From Anderseniella sp039978075 (GTDB lineage: Bacteria; Pseudomonadota; Alphaproteobacteria; Rhizobiales; Aestuariivirgaceae), in the NCBI GenBank assembly GCA_039978075.1, contig JBDWCA010000004.1, positions 1-64,000 on the forward strand: a stretch of 64,000 nt of DNA. Direction: 5' to 3'. Each line of letters begins with the position of its first letter. Within the stretch, counting starts at the first letter, position 1. Below, piece by piece: positions 43,997-53,473 of the stretch. The notes under the pieces were generated by a model. It searched no databases and was not told the DNA's origin. It worked only from the letters and a program-made list of their open reading frames with translations. Position numbers and translations under genes: made by a program.

Positions 43997-44926
43997 ATGG
44001 CACAGATTACTGCTGCGATGGTGAAAGAACTGCGCGAAGCTACCGGCGCAGGCATGATGGATTGCAAAAACGCCCTGACCGAGGCTGACGGTGACATGGA
44101 AGCGGCAATTGACTGGCTGCGGGCCAAGGGACTGTCCAAGGCTGCCAAGAAAGCTTCTCGCGTTGCTGCTGAAGGGCTGGTCGGCGTGAGTGTTGACGGC
44201 ACCGTCGGCGCCGCTGTGGAAGTCAACTCCGAAACAGACTTTGTTGCTCGCAACCCTGAATTTCAGGGCCTGGTGACGACTGTTTCTTCTCTGGCACCTG
44301 CTGCCGGTGGCGATGTCGACAAGCTCAACAGCGCAGAATTTCCCGGTGCCGGCAAGAACGTTGCAGACAAGATCACCGAACTGGTTGGAACTATTGGTGA
44401 AAACATGTCCTTGCGCCGCACTGTTTCGGTGGGCGTCGAAAACGGTGTTGTTGCATCCTACGTCCACAATCAGGTTGCGCCCGGTGTCGGCAAGATCGGT
44501 GTGCTGGTCGCCATTGAAACCAATGCCGACAAGGCAGCTGCCGAGGCATTTGGCAAGCAGGTCGCCATGCACGTGGCTGCTGCTGCGCCGCTTGCGCTGA
44601 CACCTGAGGAAATCAATGCGGACATTGTCGAGCGTGAACGCGCTGTGTTCACCGAACAGGCTCGCGAAAGCGGCAAGCCGGACAACATCATCGAGAAAAT
44701 GGTCGAAGGCCGTATCCGCAAATTCTATGAGGAATCGGTCCTCTTGAGCCAGGCATTCGTGATCAACCCGGACCTGTCGGTTGCCAAGGCTGCTGAAGAA
44801 GCAGGCAAGGAAGCCGGCGGTGACATGAAGATTGCCGGTTTCGTGCGTCTGCAACTTGGTGAAGGCATCGAAAAGGAAGCCGATGATTTTGCTGCAGAAG
44901 TTGCCAAAGCCGCAGGCGGCGACTGA
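43997..44926 (+). CDS. tsf: Elongation factor Ts
   Basis: 309 residues; nucleotide exchange factor for EF-Tu. N-terminal UBA-like helix AAMVKELREATGAGMMDCKNAL, the core VSVDGTVGAAVEVNSETDFVARN including the TDFVARN segment that displaces Mg2+, and the C-terminal KFYEESVLLSQAFV. It is 98 bases after rpsB and is transcribed with it. Copy D of the repeat follows, which may mark the end of this transcript before pyrH. Confidence 0.96.
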   Translation: MAQITAAMVKELREATGAGMMDCKNALTEADGDMEAAIDWLRAKGLSKAAKKASRVAAEGLVGVSVDGTVGAAVEVNSETDFVARNPEFQGLVTTVSSLAPAAGGDVDKLNSAEFPGAGKNVADKITELVGTIGENMSLRRTVSVGVENGVVASYVHNQVAPGVGKIGVLVAIETNADKAAAEAFGKQVAMHVAAAAPLALTPEEINADIVERERAVFTEQARESGKPDNIIEKMVEGRIRKFYEESVLLSQAFVINPDLSVAKAAEEAGKEAGGDMKIAGFVRLQLGEGIEKEADDFAAEVAKAAGGD

Positions 44927-44971
44927 AACGCTGCCAGGTCAGGGATGGTTGTTGCTGCATCAGCGGACAGT

Positions 44972-45037
44972 CATAAATCTGATCATTTCTAAAGTGTTAG
45001 AGCAACTACCCGGTTCAGACGAAACCATGTTGCTCTG
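44972..45037 (+). repeat. Dispersed palindromic repeat, copy D
   Basis: Reads ATAAATCTGATCATTTCTAA, AGTGTTAGAGCAACT, GGTTCAGACGAAACC, then ATGTTGCTCT. It is one of the best-preserved copies, sitting between tsf and pyrH, where it can form a hairpin in the intercistronic message. Confidence 0.72.
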
Positions 45038-45113
45038 GCGCGAATCGGCAATTTGAAAGACAACAGACGGAGCTTGCGCACGCAGGCTCCGTTTCTTCTG
45101 AGAAAGTTGCAGC

Positions 45114-45833
45114 ATGGGAACCGAACCTCCTTTTTCCAGAGTACTGCTGAAGGTGTCAGGCGAGGCGCTCATGGGCGCCAAGGAATTCGGCATCGATCTG
45201 GATATGGCCGGGCGCATTGCAGACGAAGTCGTGCAAGCGGTCAGGGATGGTGTGCAGGTAGCGCTGGTGATCGGCGGCGGCAACATTTTTCGCGGCGTTG
45301 CCGGTGCCGCGTCCGGCATGGATCGCGCCAACGCAGACCAGATGGGTATGCTGGCAACCGTCATGAACGCATTGGCAATGCAGGACGTGCTCATTTCCAA
45401 AGGCATAGATGCCCGGGCAATGTCGGCTATCCACATGCCGACCGTGTGTGAATCCTTTACCAGAGCCCGGGCGCTGTCACATCTCAACAAGGGCAAGGTG
45501 GTGTTGTGCGCGGCAGGCACGGGCAATCCGTTCTTTACAACTGACACTGCTGCGGCGCTGCGTGCTGCGGAGCTGAAATGTGACGCGTTCTTCAAAGGAA
45601 CAAGTGTCGACGGCATCTATTCGGCTGATCCGAAGACCGACGGGAATGCTCAGCGTTTTGAAACCCTGACCTATGATGAGATGCTTGCCCGCAATCTGCG
45701 GGTTATGGATGGTGCTGCCATAGCCCTTGCGCGCGACAATGCAATTCCGGTATTCGTGTTCTCTATTCGCCAGAGTGGAGAGTTCAACAAGGTGTTGAAT
45801 GGTGATGGCACCTTCACTGAAGTGACTGTTTGA
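45114..45833 (+). CDS. pyrH: Uridylate (UMP) kinase
   Basis: 239 residues of the amino-acid-kinase fold that phosphorylates UMP to UDP. Motifs: RVLLKVSGEALMG, VIGGGNIFRG, ANADQMGMLATVMNAL, AAGTGNPFFTTDTAAALRA and the C-terminal PVFVFSIRQSG. It is set in the conserved rpsB-tsf-pyrH-frr order and supplies UDP for nucleotide-sugars and nucleic acids. Confidence 0.96.
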   Translation: MGTEPPFSRVLLKVSGEALMGAKEFGIDLDMAGRIADEVVQAVRDGVQVALVIGGGNIFRGVAGAASGMDRANADQMGMLATVMNALAMQDVLISKGIDARAMSAIHMPTVCESFTRARALSHLNKGKVVLCAAGTGNPFFTTDTAAALRAAELKCDAFFKGTSVDGIYSADPKTDGNAQRFETLTYDEMLARNLRVMDGAAIALARDNAIPVFVFSIRQSGEFNKVLNGDGTFTEVTV

Positions 45834-45895
45834 AACGAGCATCTGCCGGGTCAAAGCAAAACGACCTGCCAATTCGAATGCAGAGAGATTGAACA

Positions 45896-46456
45896 ATGAG
45901 CACCTCGATTGACTTACAAGACCTGCGCCGTCGCATGGACGGAGCGGTTGACGCACTGAAAACCGAGTTTTCAGGGCTGCGAACCGGCAGAGCGTCCGCT
46001 GCCCTGCTGGAGCCGGTAACGGTTGAAGCTTATGGGTCTGTCATGCCGTTGAACCAGGTTGGCACTGTGTCTGTGCCTGAACCACGCATGTTGTCGGTGC
46101 AGGTATGGGACGCGACGCTGGCCCCGGCCGTTGACAAGGCCATTCGCAATTCCGGCCTCGGGCTCAATCCGATGGCAGAAGGCGCTGTTATTCGGATTCC
46201 GGTTCCTGAACTTACCGAAGATCGCCGTCGCGACCTGACCAAGGTTGCGCATTCATATGCTGAAAAAGCCCGTGTCTCAGTGCGCAATGTCCGTCGGGAC
46301 GGCATGGATACATTGAAGCAAATGGAAAAAGACAGCGACATTTCTGAAGATGAACACCGTCAGCAATCCGAACAGGTCCAGACCCTGACGGATGAACTCA
46401 TCAAGGCAGTTGATGATTTGCTGAATCACAAGGACGCTGAGATCATGCAGGTATAA
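45896..46456 (+). CDS. frr: Ribosome recycling factor
   Basis: 186 residues; splits post-termination ribosomes with EF-G. LRRRMDGAVDALKTEFSGLRTGRASAALLEPV at the N-terminus, AIRNSGLGLNPMAEGAVIRIPVPELTEDRRRDLTK in the middle, and a long C-terminal helix (EDEHRQQSEQVQTLTDELIK) are typical. It is 62 bases after pyrH. Followed by repeat copy E before uppS. Confidence 0.96.
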   Translation: MSTSIDLQDLRRRMDGAVDALKTEFSGLRTGRASAALLEPVTVEAYGSVMPLNQVGTVSVPEPRMLSVQVWDATLAPAVDKAIRNSGLGLNPMAEGAVIRIPVPELTEDRRRDLTKVAHSYAEKARVSVRNVRRDGMDTLKQMEKDSDISEDEHRQQSEQVQTLTDELIKAVDDLLNHKDAEIMQV

Positions 46457-46490
46457 CCTGCGCCTGCTCGTTGCACGCGAGGCAGGAAAG

Positions 46491-46557
46491 ATTAGAGTAT
46501 TACGAGTTCGCGAAACTCATTGAGTTGGTCTAACGCTTTGGAAGTGATCAGGGTTGT
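46491..46557 (-). repeat. Dispersed palindromic repeat, copy E
   Basis: On the minus strand it reads CAACCCTGATCACTTCCAAA, GCGTTAGACCAACTC, then an inner pair around GAGTTTCGCGAACTC, ending TACTCTAA. The left arm is well preserved while the right arm (normally TTGCTCTA) has diverged, so it is an older copy. A second short AATCGATCCTGATCG piece follows at 46580-46594. Confidence 0.6.
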
Positions 46558-46607
46558 GGATTCTGGTGTAGCCAGAAACAATCGATCCTGATCGAGGGGC
46601 AGATTGA

Positions 46608-47405
46608 GTGAAAACTTTGATGCAGGAAAAAGCTGCGCTGGACCATGTGGTCACGCCCCGCCCGGCACGTGAGGGTCCGGCAGCTGGTGCCGATCCGCGT
46701 CATGTTGCGATTATCATGGATGGAAACGGCCGCTGGGCTACGCAGCGGTCATTGCCGCGGACCGAAGGCCATCGTCATGGTGTGGATGCTGTCCGTCGGC
46801 TGGTGCGCGCAGCAATTGAACAGGGCACCGAGTATCTGACGGTTTTTTCATTCTCGTCCGAGAACTGGCGCCGCCCCAAAGCTGAAATCACCTATTTGTT
46901 CTCCCTGCTTCGGCGGTTTATCCGGCAGGATGTTGCTGAACTGCATTCAGCGGGTGTTCGTATTCGTGTGATCGGTGAACGTGACCGGCTTGATGACGAC
47001 ATGGTGGGGATGATCGAGGAATGTGAGAAGCTGACAGCGTTGAACAGCAGACTCAATCTCGTGGTTGCATTCAACTATGGCGGGCGTACCGAGATTGCAC
47101 GCACCGCTCGGGCTATCGCCGAAAAGGTCGCGCGTGGCGAGCTGTCTCCCGATGAGATCGATGAAGCGTGTTTCGCAGCCCACATGTACGTGCCTGATGT
47201 GCCTGAGCCCGATATGCTGATCCGCACCAGCGGGGAAAAACGCATTTCAAATTACCTGCTGTGGCAAATGGCTTACACCGAACTGGTGTTTGTTGACGAG
47301 CATTGGCCCGATTTTGATGCTGAAATCTACAAACGCGCCCTGGACGAGTTTTCTCATCGTCAACGCCGCTATGGCGGATGTGTCAATGCTGCCGCGCTGG
47401 CCTGA
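46608..47405 (+). CDS. uppS: Isoprenyl transferase (undecaprenyl diphosphate synthase)
   Basis: 265 residues from GTG 46608 (an ATG at 46620 is possible). Makes C55 undecaprenyl diphosphate, the lipid carrier for peptidoglycan. Signatures: HVAIIMDGNGRWATQRSLPR with the catalytic Asp, FSFSSENWRRP, and the C-terminal MLIRTSGEKRISNYLLWQMA with YTELVFVDEHWPDF. Precedes cdsA and dxr, so the isoprenoid precursor and its polymerising enzyme lie together. Confidence 0.95.
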   Translation: MKTLMQEKAALDHVVTPRPAREGPAAGADPRHVAIIMDGNGRWATQRSLPRTEGHRHGVDAVRRLVRAAIEQGTEYLTVFSFSSENWRRPKAEITYLFSLLRRFIRQDVAELHSAGVRIRVIGERDRLDDDMVGMIEECEKLTALNSRLNLVVAFNYGGRTEIARTARAIAEKVARGELSPDEIDEACFAAHMYVPDVPEPDMLIRTSGEKRISNYLLWQMAYTELVFVDEHWPDFDAEIYKRALDEFSHRQRRYGGCVNAAALA

Positions 47406-47468
47406 CATCACCCGGATACCGACTTTCCGATGCGGCCTGTCTCCAGCAGGTCCTGAGCAGTTTCCCGG

Positions 47469-48323
47469 ATGACCCCGTCCGCCAACAAGCCCGCTGGACG
47501 TTTTGTGACCCGTGAACTTGCCGTACGGATTGCGGCTGCACTGGTGCTTATACCGATTGCGCTGCTTGATGTCTGGGCCGGAAGTGTGTGGTTCGAGCTG
47601 GGCATTGCCATGATTGCCGCGATCATGGCCGCCGAATGGTGCCGCATGGTTCATCGCGGGTCACAGTTTCAGTTTGCTCTGCACGCGCTGGCGGCAATTG
47701 CTGCCGTTTTGATTGTGTCGCGTTCAGGGGTTGCGATGGCCCTTCAGGTTATTGCCGTGTGCTGGGCCATGAGCCTGATCGGTGAGGTTTTTCGAAAACA
47801 ATCCGGTTCGCGCTGGGCGTGGTGGGGAATACCCTATATCGCACTGCCCGGACTGGCCCTGATACTGATCCGGCAATCGCCGGAATTTGGGCTGTTTGCC
47901 GTTTTGTGGCTGTTTGCCGTGGTCTGGAGTGCCGATACACTGGCCTATGTTTTCGGCAGGTTGATTGGTGGACCAAAGCTGGCGCCGTCCATATCGCCCA
48001 ACAAGACCTGGGCAGGACTGGCGGGTGCGGTTGCCGGTGGCATCGTCGCGAGTGCCGCCATGGGTTGGTATGCCGGTCTGTCCACAGTGTGGCCGCTGCT
48101 GGTGGCCGGTGGTGTGCTTGCGGTTCTGGAACAGCTCGGGGATTTGTTTGAGTCCGCAGCCAAACGACGCTTTGGCGTCAAGGATTCCGGCCGCATCATA
48201 CCCGGTCATGGCGGAGTTCTGGACCGGGTAGACGGATTGATATTCGCCTCTGTCGCTGCTGCGGCGTTTGGCTATGCCCGTGGCGGACACGAAGCCGTGG
48301 CCAGCGGGCTTGTGGTCTGGTAG
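47469..48323 (+). CDS. cdsA: Phosphatidate cytidylyltransferase
   Basis: 284 residues with about eight membrane helices; makes CDP-diacylglycerol, the precursor of all phospholipid head groups. The C-terminal signature is present: KRRFGVKDSGRIIPGHGGVLDRVDGLIFA, and the catalytic region has FGRLIGGPKLAPSISPNKTWAG. ATG 47469 lies 63 bases after uppS. Likely cotranscribed with dxr (56 bases downstream). Confidence 0.95.
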   Translation: MTPSANKPAGRFVTRELAVRIAAALVLIPIALLDVWAGSVWFELGIAMIAAIMAAEWCRMVHRGSQFQFALHALAAIAAVLIVSRSGVAMALQVIAVCWAMSLIGEVFRKQSGSRWAWWGIPYIALPGLALILIRQSPEFGLFAVLWLFAVVWSADTLAYVFGRLIGGPKLAPSISPNKTWAGLAGAVAGGIVASAAMGWYAGLSTVWPLLVAGGVLAVLEQLGDLFESAAKRRFGVKDSGRIIPGHGGVLDRVDGLIFASVAAAAFGYARGGHEAVASGLVVW

Positions 48324-48379
48324 ACAGTCCCCCATATCCGCAATTTTCTTTGATTGAACCGGGACAAGAGTTTCAACGC

Positions 48380-49567
48380 ATGAGTAATTCATCGGGCAGA
48401 AAGACTTTAAGTATTCTGGGATCTTCGGGGTCAATTGGACAATCAACAGTTGATGTCATTCGTAATCACCGGGACCGGTTTACGGTTGATGCGCTGGTTG
48501 CCAACCGCAATATCAAGCAACTGGCGGCGGATGCGCGTGAGTTCGATGCCAAACTGGCGATAACGGCGGATGAAACACTGCTGGGCGATTTGCGGGATGC
48601 ACTGGCAGGATCCGGCATAGAGGCGGCCGCCGGTGAAGAGGCTGTTATTGAAGCTGCGGCTCGTCCGGTGGATATGGTCATGGGGGCTATCGTGGGCGCC
48701 AGTGGCTTAAAACCCACATTGTCTGCCGTGGAGCAGGGCACGACGATCGCGCTTGCCAACAAGGAGTGCCTGGTTTCAGGGGCTGAGGTGTTTACAAGGG
48801 CAGCGACTGCGCACAACGCAACCATTGTTCCGGTGGATAGTGAACATTCTGCCCTGTTTCAGTGTTTTGAGGAACACAACACCGATGGTGTTGATCGGTT
48901 GACCCTGACGGCATCAGGCGGCCCTTTCCGCACCTGGTCGATGGAGCAGTTGGAGACCGCAACGCTGGAGTCGGCGCTGAAGCATCCCAACTGGTCGATG
49001 GGTCAAAAGGTGACCATCGACAGTTCCACCTTGATGAACAAGGGGCTGGAATTCATTGAAGCATTTTATCTTTTTCCGGTTGCCCTGGAAAAAATCGACG
49101 TGGTCGTGCATCCCCAGTCGATCATTCACTCCTATGTCTCCTATGTGGACGGTTCGGTCATTGCCCAGTTGGGTATGCCGGACATGCGCACACCAATTGC
49201 CTACGCAATGGCTCATCCTGACCGTATTTCAGCACCGGTTGAGCGGCTCGATCTGGCACAGATCGGCAGCCTGACGTTTGAGCCGGTGGGGAACGATCGT
49301 TTTCCCGCAATTGATCTGGCACGCTCAGCGCTTGCCAGAGGCGGCAATGCGACAACGATACTGAATGCAGCCAATGAGATTGCCGTTGCGGCGTTTTTGC
49401 AGGAAAAATTGCGTTTTCTTGATATTACACGGCTGGTGGCTGATACAATTGAGCTGGCTGAGCGCGAAAACATGATTGCGTCGATGTCTTCACTTGACGA
49501 TGTGTGGGAAGCCGATTCATATGCGCGCAACAAGGCTGGCGAATTGGCAAGCCGTTTGCACGGCTGA
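48380..49567 (+). CDS. dxr: 1-deoxy-D-xylulose 5-phosphate reductoisomerase
   Basis: 395 residues from ATG 48380; the upstream TTG at 48350 is less likely. Second enzyme of the MEP isoprenoid pathway, NADPH-dependent. SILGSSGSIGQSTVDVIRNH binds NADPH; VDSEHSALFQ, TASGGPFRTW, HPNWSMGQKVTIDSST and MNKGLEFIEAFYLF hold the Asp/Glu metal ligands and the flexible loop. Upstream of uppS in the pathway, downstream in the map, so the cluster is functionally linked. Spacing to rseP is 168 bases. Confidence 0.95.
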   Translation: MSNSSGRKTLSILGSSGSIGQSTVDVIRNHRDRFTVDALVANRNIKQLAADAREFDAKLAITADETLLGDLRDALAGSGIEAAAGEEAVIEAAARPVDMVMGAIVGASGLKPTLSAVEQGTTIALANKECLVSGAEVFTRAATAHNATIVPVDSEHSALFQCFEEHNTDGVDRLTLTASGGPFRTWSMEQLETATLESALKHPNWSMGQKVTIDSSTLMNKGLEFIEAFYLFPVALEKIDVVVHPQSIIHSYVSYVDGSVIAQLGMPDMRTPIAYAMAHPDRISAPVERLDLAQIGSLTFEPVGNDRFPAIDLARSALARGGNATTILNAANEIAVAAFLQEKLRFLDITRLVADTIELAERENMIASMSSLDDVWEADSYARNKAGELASRLHG

Positions 49568-49735
49568 GGTACGCCGGGCATGATTGGCACAGCTGCGAAC
49601 GGTTTGCAGCAGATGCCGTGCTGGGAAAAGATTTTTTGAAACGCGGTTTTGAACTGATCAAAACCTGTCTCGCCTCAAAACACTGGCGTAGTTACACGAT
49701 GAGCGCGGATGCGCCGGATTAACGGAGATTGATTG

Positions 49736-50851
49736 ATGGATTTCGGTGCGTTTTTGACCGGTTCTGTGTTTGACGTCGTGCTGGCTATTGTCGCCTTCAT
49801 CGGGGTCTTGTCGTTCATCGTGTTTGTTCACGAGTACGGACACTTCAAGACCGCGCGGTTGTGTGGTGTGAGGGTTGAGACGTTTTCTATCGGATTTGGC
49901 CGGTCAATCGGCGGCTTTATCGACCGGTACGGCACTCACTGGAAGATCGGTTGGCTGCCACTGGGCGGGTATGTGAAATTTGCAGGTGATGCCAATGCCG
50001 CCTCCATGCCATCGGAAGAAGCGCTGGCCGCTTCCAAGCCTGGTGATTTCCACGCCGCTGCCCTTTGGCGCAGAGCGCTGATCGTGGTGGCAGGTCCGAT
50101 GGCAAACTTTGTGCTGGCCATCGTGATTTTCACCTTGATGTTCATGCTTGCAGGAATTCCCATTACCCAGCCAAAGGTTGCCTCGGTAGTGGAAAATTCG
50201 GCTGCGTCGAAGGCCGGATTTATGGCAGGTGACCTGATCACCGAAATCGACGGCCGCAAAATCGAATCGTTTACGGACGTTCAGCGGATCGTTTCGGTTT
50301 CGGCCGGAGCGGTTATGCTTTTCAAAGTCGAGCGCTCGGGAGAAACCGTCGAACTCAGCGCCACACCAGAGGCCAAGGAAGTTGTCGATTCGTCCGGCAA
50401 CAAGATTCGCATTGGTTTGCTGGGTGTGTCGCGTGGGTCGGATCAGGTGGTAAGGGTTGAAAAACTGGGTTTTGGTGCATCCGTATCGCGGGCAGTGGAT
50501 GAAACCTGGTTCATTATTACGCGGTCTTTGGGATACCTGAAGGGCGTGGTGTTGGGGAATGAAGCGCCCGATCAGCTGTCCGGACCTATAAAAATCGCCC
50601 AAATAGCGGGTGAAGCGGCCTCAATCAGCATATTGGCACTGATTCAACTGTCGGCTCTTCTGTCGGTATCTATAGGTCTGATTAACCTTTTTCCCATTCC
50701 GATGCTGGATGGCGGGCATCTTATGTACTATTTTTTCGAAGCGGTAAGGGGAAAGCCGTTGGGCGCGCAAGCGCAGGAATTTGGATATAAGGTGGGATTC
50801 GCAATGGTTATTGCGCTGATGGTCTTTGCGACATGGAATGACTTGACCTGA
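49736..50851 (+). CDS. rseP: Site-2 zinc metalloprotease RseP
   Basis: 371 residues. The active site HEYGH occurs near residue 31 in FIVFVHEYGHFKTA, with the second metal-site segment NLFPIPMLDGGHLMYY at the C-terminus. One PDZ domain lies between helices 1 and 2 (ASKAGFMAGDLITEIDGR). Four membrane helices. It cleaves anti-sigma factors and remnant signal peptides during envelope stress. ACGGAG precedes the ATG. It lies upstream of bamA, which it supports in envelope homeostasis. Confidence 0.95.
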   Translation: MDFGAFLTGSVFDVVLAIVAFIGVLSFIVFVHEYGHFKTARLCGVRVETFSIGFGRSIGGFIDRYGTHWKIGWLPLGGYVKFAGDANAASMPSEEALAASKPGDFHAAALWRRALIVVAGPMANFVLAIVIFTLMFMLAGIPITQPKVASVVENSAASKAGFMAGDLITEIDGRKIESFTDVQRIVSVSAGAVMLFKVERSGETVELSATPEAKEVVDSSGNKIRIGLLGVSRGSDQVVRVEKLGFGASVSRAVDETWFIITRSLGYLKGVVLGNEAPDQLSGPIKIAQIAGEAASISILALIQLSALLSVSIGLINLFPIPMLDGGHLMYYFFEAVRGKPLGAQAQEFGYKVGFAMVIALMVFATWNDLT

Positions 50852-50932
50852 TTGTGAAGCGGTTAGCCCGAAAGATATCTGAATTTCGCCTTAAAGCCAT
50901 GAAAAAAACAGGTACTCAAGGCTTCTAAAACG

Positions 50933-50962
50933 TTGCAAATCAGCGTAAAACATCGGTATGCT
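50933..50962 (+). promoter_or_regulatory. Possible promoter of bamA
   Basis: TTGCAA (50933-50938) and TATGCT (50957-50962) with 18 bases between resemble a sigma-70 promoter in the 169-base gap between rseP and bamA. Whether it is used, or bamA is read from the rseP transcript, cannot be told from the sequence. Confidence 0.3.
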
Positions 50963-51020
50963 TCTGGCGACGAGTGGGTAGAGGGTCAGACGCAATTTTT
51001 TTGGGGTAGATAGCTCGTTC

Positions 51021-53384
51021 ATGGGCAATTCGTTAGTAAAAACAGCCAAGCTGATGCTGGCAATGGGTGTGGTGCTGCCTGCGACTTTGCAGCTGGCAGC
51101 GCCGCAGGTGGCTTTTGCGCAGTCCATTACCGGTATCATTGTTGAAGGCAACGCACGTGTGGAGCCCGATACCGTTCGGGCCTACATGCAGTTCAACGCG
51201 GGCGAGCGGGTGACCGACGCCCAGATTGACGCGTCTGTGAAGGCTTTGTTCCAGACAGGATTTTTCTCCGATGTGCGGATGTTCCGCCGGGGTTCTGCTG
51301 TTGTCGTCCAGGTTGAAGAAAATCCGCTCGTCAACGAAGTTAAGCTTCAGGGCAACGATGAGCTGGATGACAAGAAACTGAAGACTGAAATCAAGCTGAA
51401 GGAGCGCACGATCTACACCCGTGCACGTGCCCAGCAGGATGCGCAGCGTATTCAGACCCTGTATCGTCGCTCCGGTTATTTCAACGCAACTGTCACGCCG
51501 CGCCTCGACCGGCTCGGCCAGAACCGGGTGAATCTGGTATACGTCGTCAATGAAGGCGCTGAAACCGGTATTGAAAGTATTCAGTTCCAGGGCAATGACG
51601 CATTTTCCGACAGCCAGCTCAGTTCAGTGATCACAACGTCTGAATCGGCATGGTGGAAGTTTTTCTCGACCACCGACAATTATGATCCGGACCGGTTGAA
51701 TTTCGACAAGGAGCTGTTGCGCCGGCACTACCTGAAGAACGGTTTCGCCGATGTGGAAATCGTTTCCGCAGATGCGCAGTTGCTGGCGGATGGTTCCAAC
51801 TTTGCCGTAGCCTTTGTGATCAATGAAGGTCCCCAGTACACCATCAGCAATGTAGCGGTGAACACCGGCAACACGTCGATTGATCCAGGCGCTCTGCAAG
51901 GCGCTGTGCAGGAAAATGTTGGCGATGTCTATGACGCCAGCAAGGTTGACAAGTCAGTTGAGAAGATGACGCTGGAAGCCGGTAAATCCGGATTTGCGTT
52001 TGCACGTGCCCGACCCAAGATCGAGCGTGATGCAGCCAGCCGGCAGTTGAGCATCACCTACAATCTTGATGAAGGACCGCGGGTTTATGTCGAGCGGATC
52101 GATATCGTCGGCAATGTTCGTACCCTGGATGAAGTGATCCGTCGGGAGCTGAACATCGTCGAGGGCGATGCATACAACCGTATTCTGATTGACCGTGCGC
52201 GCCGCCGTCTGACAGGCCTGGACTTCTTCGAGAAAATTGACATCCGTCAGGAAGAGGGCAGTGCGCCGGACCTTGCGGTTGTCGTGATTGATGTCGTCGA
52301 AAAATCCACAGGTACAATCAACTTCTCTGCCGGTTACTCGACTACGGAGCAGGCCATTGGTTCGATCTCGGTTAGTGAGCGCAACCTGCTCGGTACCGGT
52401 AACCAGGCAAGCCTGTCGACGTCGTTGAGTTTCAAGCGGCAGTCCGTGAACGCAAGTTATACGGATCCGTACTTCCTGGATCGTGATATTTCGGCTGGTG
52501 TCGATGTGTTCGGCAGCCGGACTGATATTGAAGACGAATCATCCTTTACCACCCAGCAGGTCGGCGGTGCCTTGCGCCTTGGTACGCGACTGGATGACTA
52601 CAACTCGATCTTCGGTAAATACTCCCTGACCTATCGCGATATTTCCGTCGGCGATGTCGAGGACGCATCACGGGCAATCCGCGAGTCTGAAGGCACTGAT
52701 ATCATTTCCAAGGTCGGTCTGACCTATGTGTATTCAGACCTGGATCATCCAAGCCGCCCGACCTCCGGTTTCCGCAGCAAGGTCAATGTTGAAGTTGCCG
52801 GTCTTGGTGGCGATGTCGAATGGGCCCGTGTTGACGCGTCAGCTCACTATTTCATGCCGTTGCTGTTCGATGGTGTCGTACTCAAGGTAGAAGGTAATGC
52901 CGGTCATATCGAACCCTTCCCCGGTGGCGACAAGGTTCCGATCCTTGACCGCTTCTTCAAGGGCGGTGATTCGCTGCGCGGCTTCGCTCGTTCGGGTATC
53001 GGACCGCGCCAGCGCAACGAATTTGATGGTGATCTGGATTCGCTTGGAGCGACAACCTACGCCATTGGCACACTGGAAGTGACCTTCCCGCTCGGCTTGC
53101 CGGAATCGTTCGGCCTTGAAGGATCGGTGTTCTCGGACTTCGGTACAGCATTCGGCGCGCCTGAAAGCAGCTCGGTGCAGGGCGATCCAGGTTGTGAAGT
53201 GAATGCGAGTGCGAACAACTGTGATGTCCTTGGTACTGGTATTGCTTTCCGCGCCGCAGTTGGTGCCGGTGTAATCTGGGCGTCGCCATTCGGTCCGCTG
53301 CGTCTTGACGTGGCATACCCGATCCTGAAGGAAAGCTTCGATGACACAGAACTGGTTCGTTTCTCGGTAGGCACACGCTTCTAG
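51021..53384 (+). CDS. bamA: Outer membrane protein assembly factor BamA
   Basis: 787 residues, the central component of the machinery that folds beta-barrel proteins into the outer membrane. A signal peptide (MGNSLVKTAKLMLAMGVVLP, cleavage near AFAQS) is followed by five POTRA repeats (starting IVEGNARVEPDTVRAYM; later YERS-type VEENPLVNEVKLQGN and VYVERIDIVGNVRTLDEVIRREL) and a 16-stranded barrel ending in the required terminal Phe (FSVGTRF). Followed by a strong terminator. In related genomes lpxD comes next; here it does not. Confidence 0.96.
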   Translation: MGNSLVKTAKLMLAMGVVLPATLQLAAPQVAFAQSITGIIVEGNARVEPDTVRAYMQFNAGERVTDAQIDASVKALFQTGFFSDVRMFRRGSAVVVQVEENPLVNEVKLQGNDELDDKKLKTEIKLKERTIYTRARAQQDAQRIQTLYRRSGYFNATVTPRLDRLGQNRVNLVYVVNEGAETGIESIQFQGNDAFSDSQLSSVITTSESAWWKFFSTTDNYDPDRLNFDKELLRRHYLKNGFADVEIVSADAQLLADGSNFAVAFVINEGPQYTISNVAVNTGNTSIDPGALQGAVQENVGDVYDASKVDKSVEKMTLEAGKSGFAFARARPKIERDAASRQLSITYNLDEGPRVYVERIDIVGNVRTLDEVIRRELNIVEGDAYNRILIDRARRRLTGLDFFEKIDIRQEEGSAPDLAVVVIDVVEKSTGTINFSAGYSTTEQAIGSISVSERNLLGTGNQASLSTSLSFKRQSVNASYTDPYFLDRDISAGVDVFGSRTDIEDESSFTTQQVGGALRLGTRLDDYNSIFGKYSLTYRDISVGDVEDASRAIRESEGTDIISKVGLTYVYSDLDHPSRPTSGFRSKVNVEVAGLGGDVEWARVDASAHYFMPLLFDGVVLKVEGNAGHIEPFPGGDKVPILDRFFKGGDSLRGFARSGIGPRQRNEFDGDLDSLGATTYAIGTLEVTFPLGLPESFGLEGSVFSDFGTAFGAPESSSVQGDPGCEVNASANNCDVLGTGIAFRAAVGAGVIWASPFGPLRLDVAYPILKESFDDTELVRFSVGTRF

Positions 53385-53441
53385 ACCGGTTGTTGCGAGT
53401 TTGATTCAGCTTGTACCTGCAAGCTGCTGTATCTAATACTG

Positions 53442-53473
53442 AAAGACGGCTCTCCCGGGAGCCGTCTTTTTTA
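53442..53473 (+). terminator. Rho-independent terminator after bamA
   Basis: An 11-base perfect stem AAAGACGGCTC / GAGCCGTCTTT (53442-53452 and 53459-53469) around TCCCGG, followed by a U-run (TTTTTTA). It would stop most transcription from bamA, so fabZ needs a promoter in a very short space (53474-53496) or is read by leak-through. The stem sits exactly where lpxD would begin in the usual order. Confidence 0.9.
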
